64,000 nucleotides of DNA from Thalassolituus maritimus (GTDB taxonomy: Bacteria > Pseudomonadota > Gammaproteobacteria > Pseudomonadales > Oceanobacteraceae), in NCBI RefSeq assembly GCF_900156675.1, contig NZ_FTOH01000007.1, forward strand, positions 186,001 through 250,000, in the 5' to 3' direction. The notes below the pieces were generated by a model. It was not told the DNA's origin. It ran no database searches and saw nothing but the letters and a program-made list of their open reading frames with translations. Below are positions 61,253 through 64,000 of this stretch, piece after piece (the first letter of the stretch is position 1; each line of letters begins with the position of its first letter). The position numbers were made by a program, and so were the translations under genes.

Positions 61253-61351
61253 ATCCATATCTCCGGGTGCTTAGGCACGTATTTGATCTGAGTATAGAAC
61301 GCGCTATCCTGCGCCCGCAAACCGCAGCGGTATTTCAGTGGGAGTTTTTCA

Positions 61352-61786
61352 ATGATTGGCTTGATACAAAGAGTGTCTGAGGCAAGTGTTCGTGTCGACG
61401 GCGAGGTGATTGGCAGTGCCGGGCGCGGTTTACTGGTATTGCTTGGAGTTCAGAAGGAAGACGACAAAGAGAAGGCTGACCGCCTGTTAGATAAAATTCT
61501 GCGCTACCGGGTCTTCCCGGATGATGAGGGGCGCATGAACCGTAGCATCAGCGATATTGATGGTGATCTTCTGGTTGTTTCTCAGTTTACTCTGGCGGCA
61601 GATACCCGAAAGGGCACACGCCCCGGATTTTCGGGGGCGGCGGCACCGGACGACGCCAGCGCCTTGTATGAGTACTTCTGCAGCCGTGCCAGTGAGAAGG
61701 TAACTACGGGGACCGGACGGTTTGGCGCCGATATGAAGGTCTCTCTGGTAAATGATGGCCCTGTCACCTTCTGGTTGGAAGTCTGA
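61352..61786 (+). CDS. dtd: D-aminoacyl-tRNA deacylase
   Basis: A 144-residue DTD. It begins [19 protein letters not shown] and has the active-site [17 protein letters not shown] and the C-terminal [16 protein letters not shown] (the cross-subunit GP dipeptide). It hydrolyses D-amino acids mischarged on tRNA, and glycine from tRNA-Ala. It diverges from the DUF4124 gene. A 130-bp gap carrying an FNR box separates it from the next gene. Confidence 0.96.
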   Translation: MIGLIQRVSEASVRVDGEVIGSAGRGLLVLLGVQKEDDKEKADRLLDKILRYRVFPDDEGRMNRSISDIDGDLLVVSQFTLAADTRKGTRPGFSGAAAPDDASALYEYFCSRASEKVTTGTGRFGADMKVSLVNDGPVTFWLEV

Positions 61787-61804
61787 GGTCCGGCCTCACG
61801 CTTA

Positions 61805-61847
61805 TTGATATTGATCAAGTATCATTACACCGGTCATCTGCTATGCT
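61805..61847 (+). promoter_or_regulatory. Perfect FNR/Anr box with class II promoter geometry
   Basis: TTGATATTGATCAA at 61805-61818 matches TTGAT-N4-ATCAA in every fixed position. A TATGCT -10 at 61842-61847 predicts a start near 61853, which puts the box centre at about -41.5, the class II position. The target is the SirB2-family gene at 61920. Confidence 0.8.
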
Positions 61848-61919
61848 TCGCGGCTGTTCTGCCGCCACGTATGCAGACTGGCCCCATTTAAAATAACTAA
61901 ATACTGAAGGAAATCCGTC

Positions 61920-62297
61920 ATGTACATGGCTCTGAAGCACTCTCATATTGGATTTGTCTACTTATCATTTATTCTCTTCGTCGTCCGCTTTGTGCTGGCT
62001 AATTACAAGCCACTGCTGAACAGCAATAAAGCCTTGAACATTGCTACACATGGCATCAATACTTTGCTTCTTATTACCGCCGGTGCGCTTTGCGTAACCC
62101 TCAGCCAATATCCGTTTGAAGCGGCATGGGTTACTGCCAAGTTGCTGGGCCTGATTGCATACGTTGTGCTGGGTGTGATCGCAATTAAGAAAGTAAACGT
62201 AAAAGCGTTTGTTCTGGCGCTGGTGGTATTTGTTTATATCTTCGGTGTGGCAAAAGCGCACAGTGCGCTTTCGTGGGTGGGCATCCTGACCGCCTGA
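61920..62297 (+). CDS. SirB2-family integral membrane protein
   Basis: A 125-residue protein with four predicted membrane helices (about residues 9-27, 44-63, 71-90 and 96-115). Opening MYMALKHSHIGFVYLSFILF with an early His, and a second His in VAKAHSALS, match the SirB2 family. The name comes from a Salmonella invasion-gene effect; the biochemical role is unknown, and heme binding by the conserved His has not been shown as far as I know. The FNR/Anr box upstream suggests use under low oxygen. A terminator follows. Confidence 0.85.
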   Translation: MYMALKHSHIGFVYLSFILFVVRFVLANYKPLLNSNKALNIATHGINTLLLITAGALCVTLSQYPFEAAWVTAKLLGLIAYVVLGVIAIKKVNVKAFVLALVVFVYIFGVAKAHSALSWVGILTA

Positions 62298-62330
62298 TCT
62301 CTACTTTTGTTTTGATCCATTGGCATAAAT

Positions 62331-62356
62331 AAAGGCAGCCTCGGCTGCCTTTTTTG
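62331..62356 (+). terminator. Intrinsic terminator after the SirB2-family gene
   Basis: GGCAGCC and GGCTGCC form a perfect 7-bp stem with a TC loop, followed by six T. It ends the SirB2-family transcript, converging with the chemoreceptor gene. Confidence 0.92.
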
Positions 62357-62377
62357 TGCATCACGCTTATACACATC

Positions 62378-64000
62378 TCAGACTTTGAAGTTAGAGACGC
62401 TCTTGCGCATATCAGAGGTGTTCTGTTCAAGCACATTGACAGAATCGACCAGCTGGCGGGTACTCGCCTGATTCTCCTGGCTCATATTACGTGCTTCTGC
62501 CAGGTTCTGGTTGATGTTATTAATGACCGACGTCTGCTCTTCAATGGCTGATGCCACTTGTAATACCTGATCTTTAATCCGTACTAAAGAGCCCGATACT
62601 TCGCCAATGTTCGATTCTGAGGCCCGTGCGGTTTCTACAGAACGTTCTGCGGTCTCTTCGCCACCCTGCATACTGTTAACCGCGCGGTTCACACCACTCT
62701 GTAGCTTATCGATCATGCTGTTAATGTCTTCGGTCGCCTGCTGGGTCTTGCTGGCCAGACTCCGGACTTCATCAGCAACCACCGCAAAACCACGACCTTG
62801 CTCACCCGCGCGGGCTGCCTCAATAGCAGCGTTGAGAGCCAGCAAGTTCGTTTGTTCAGCAATGCCTTTAATGACATCAAGCAGTGAGGCGATCCCTGTG
62901 GTTTCCTGTTCCAGTTCGCGGATAACGCCGGCGGATTCACTGACGCTGCTGGCGAGGGCGGCAATATCAGTAACCGCACTGCGGAATTGTTCGGCGATTT
63001 CACGGACGTGTTTCTCAGCGTTGGTCGCTTCTTCGGCGACACGGGTCGATGACTGGCTGACCTCGCCAATGGCCTGTTCCATTTCACGGTTAGCGTGAGT
63101 CACATGTTCAAGCTCAGCAACAAACTGAGCCGTGGTTTCCTGACTTTTCTGAGCACCTTGTTCGAGCTGTTCTGTGGTCCCGCGTACCTGGGTCGATACT
63201 GTCTGTACGTTGGTGACCAGGCTTTGCATCCCCTCAAGGAATTTATTGAAGGTCTTCGCCATTTCACCAATTTCGTCGTTACTTTCAACCGTGAGCCGGC
63301 GGGTCAGGTCGCCTTCACCACGTGCCAGTTTATCCAGCGCTGAGGTGGTTCGTTTTATTGGACGAGTGAGTAGTGGCGGCAGGAATACGATAACAGCAAC
63401 GATAATCGCGACAGAGAGAAGCGTGAGAATCAGTAGGTTCCGGCGAGCGGCCTTATTCAAGGATACGCCTTCAGCATGCAGTGACGCCGCAGATTCAGCC
63501 AGGTTTTCACCAACGGTATCCAGAATATCACGGGTGGCCTCAAATTCTTTTTCCAGCGCGCCTGTACTGAGTGCCTCTGCCTGTTCATACGAAATTCGCC
63601 CCGAGGTAACGTCCTCTACCATTTTTTCTGATTTAGGACGCCACTTCGCGAAGGCGGCAAGAAACGCTTCGGCCTGAACCCGCGTTTTGTCATTCACTTG
63701 CATGTCGATGACAGCATTGAGGCGATCATAGACCTGGTCCAGGTTCTCTTTATGAGATGCCTTCAGGCCTTCGTTGTCGCCGCCGAAAGCCAGAGTGCGT
63801 TCAGCAATCTGAGCCTGATACAGATCGCGGTCAGCGTTAAGTACTTTATTCAGAGCTGGGGTGTAGGTACCGTTAATCAGTTCGGATGTAGTGGTTACCC
63901 CACTCAGAGTATTTAGCTGTAACACACTGAGGATGATCAGAAGAACGCCAATAACGGCTAAAGGTATACGTAACTTCAGTGTGAGGCTCAGATCGCGCCA
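62378..64000 (-). CDS. Methyl-accepting chemotaxis protein (5' end outside window)
   Basis: The frame stays open to the window edge beyond a GTG at 63925. Upstream codons give [19 protein letters not shown], the first membrane helix, so the gene starts outside. The visible part has a periplasmic four-helix ligand domain, a second membrane helix ([20 protein letters not shown]), a HAMP domain ([20 protein letters not shown]) and a signalling domain. The hairpin tip [20 protein letters not shown] is diagnostic. There is no C-terminal NWETF-type CheR tether. The ligand is unknown. Confidence 0.94.
   Translation of the reverse strand, partial: WRDLSLTLKLRIPLAVIGVLLIILSVLQLNTLSGVTTTSELINGTYTPALNKVLNADRDLYQAQIAERTLAFGGDNEGLKASHKENLDQVYDRLNAVIDMQVNDKTRVQAEAFLAAFAKWRPKSEKMVEDVTSGRISYEQAEALSTGALEKEFEATRDILDTVGENLAESAASLHAEGVSLNKAARRNLLILTLLSVAIIVAVIVFLPPLLTRPIKRTTSALDKLARGEGDLTRRLTVESNDEIGEMAKTFNKFLEGMQSLVTNVQTVSTQVRGTTEQLEQGAQKSQETTAQFVAELEHVTHANREMEQAIGEVSQSSTRVAEEATNAEKHVREIAEQFRSAVTDIAALASSVSESAGVIRELEQETTGIASLLDVIKGIAEQTNLLALNAAIEAARAGEQGRGFAVVADEVRSLASKTQQATEDINSMIDKLQSGVNRAVNSMQGGEETAERSVETARASESNIGEVSGSLVRIKDQVLQVASAIEEQTSVINNINQNLAEARNMSQENQASTRQLVDSVNVLEQNTSDMRKSVSNFKV

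Noticed and set aside
1-64000. A new defence, mobile or biosynthetic system
   Set aside because: All coding regions fit known housekeeping, regulatory, envelope or pilus families; no transposase, integrase, nuclease cassette or unknown multi-gene set was seen.

Overview
The window is chromosomal DNA from a gammaproteobacterium. The best fit is a marine Oceanospirillales/Pseudomonadales relative (Thalassolituus/Oceanobacter-like; inference). Pointers are CbrAB next to pcnB, DksA, SecB, NtrBC, DNA polymerase II, a complete MSHA pilus locus and a methionine-salvage operon. Coding density is high, and no tRNA, rRNA, IS element, prophage or CRISPR array was seen.

Layout. 1-3.4 kb: a partial unknown gene, then the minus-strand methionine-salvage operon mtnA-mtnB-mtnD-mtnC. 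3.6-9.5 kb: pgi, pantothenate genes (panB-panC, panD), then pcnB-folK, all on the minus strand. 9.5-11.2 kb: a 1.6-kb region with no credible protein gene. It holds three tandem minus-strand small-RNA genes. Each has its own sigma-54 promoter, an IHF-like site at identical spacing, an upstream cluster of GTTAC/GTAAC enhancer sites, A-rich ARN-repeat Hfq/Crc motifs and an intrinsic terminator. Upstream of them lie cbrB, cbrA and a small cbrX-like gene, so this is a triplicated CrcZ-type catabolite-repression locus. 15.7-24.6 kb: gluQ, dksA, an aminotransferase-sfsA pair, a Rieske protein, a candidate Fur-linked small RNA or leader, a cyclic-nucleotide-binding protein, a pentapeptide protein, polB and a CorA-type transporter.

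24.6-32.7 kb: an iron/redox envelope cluster. A di-heme cytochrome c peroxidase lipoprotein (FNR/Anr-type box) diverges from an operon encoding imelysin lipoprotein, di-heme oxidoreductase, DUF1513 protein, a second imelysin-like lipoprotein and an outer-membrane porin (Fur-like box). 32.7-38.8 kb: YibQ-like deacetylase, CtpA protease, EnvC, GpmI, then divergent rhodanese-secB. 38.9-57.9 kb: trmL, then a plus-strand MSHA type IV pilus locus (two mshI-like genes, mshJ-K-L-M-N-E-G-F-A-C-D-O-P) ending in two tandem, divergent mshQ-like genes. 57.9-64 kb: ntrC and ntrB, a DUF4124 protein, dtd, a SirB2-family membrane protein with a perfect FNR/Anr box, and a chemoreceptor cut by the window end.

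How it fits together. CbrAB and NtrBC are the two sigma-54 two-component systems controlling carbon/nitrogen balance. CbrB should drive the three decoy RNAs that titrate Hfq/Crc. The MSHA locus builds an envelope-spanning pilus: inner-membrane platform MshI/J/K/G, ATPases MshE/M, secretin MshL, pilins MshA/C/D/O/F/P and surface protein MshQ. No defence or biosynthetic novelty was found. The most novel feature is the tandem triple CrcZ-like array.
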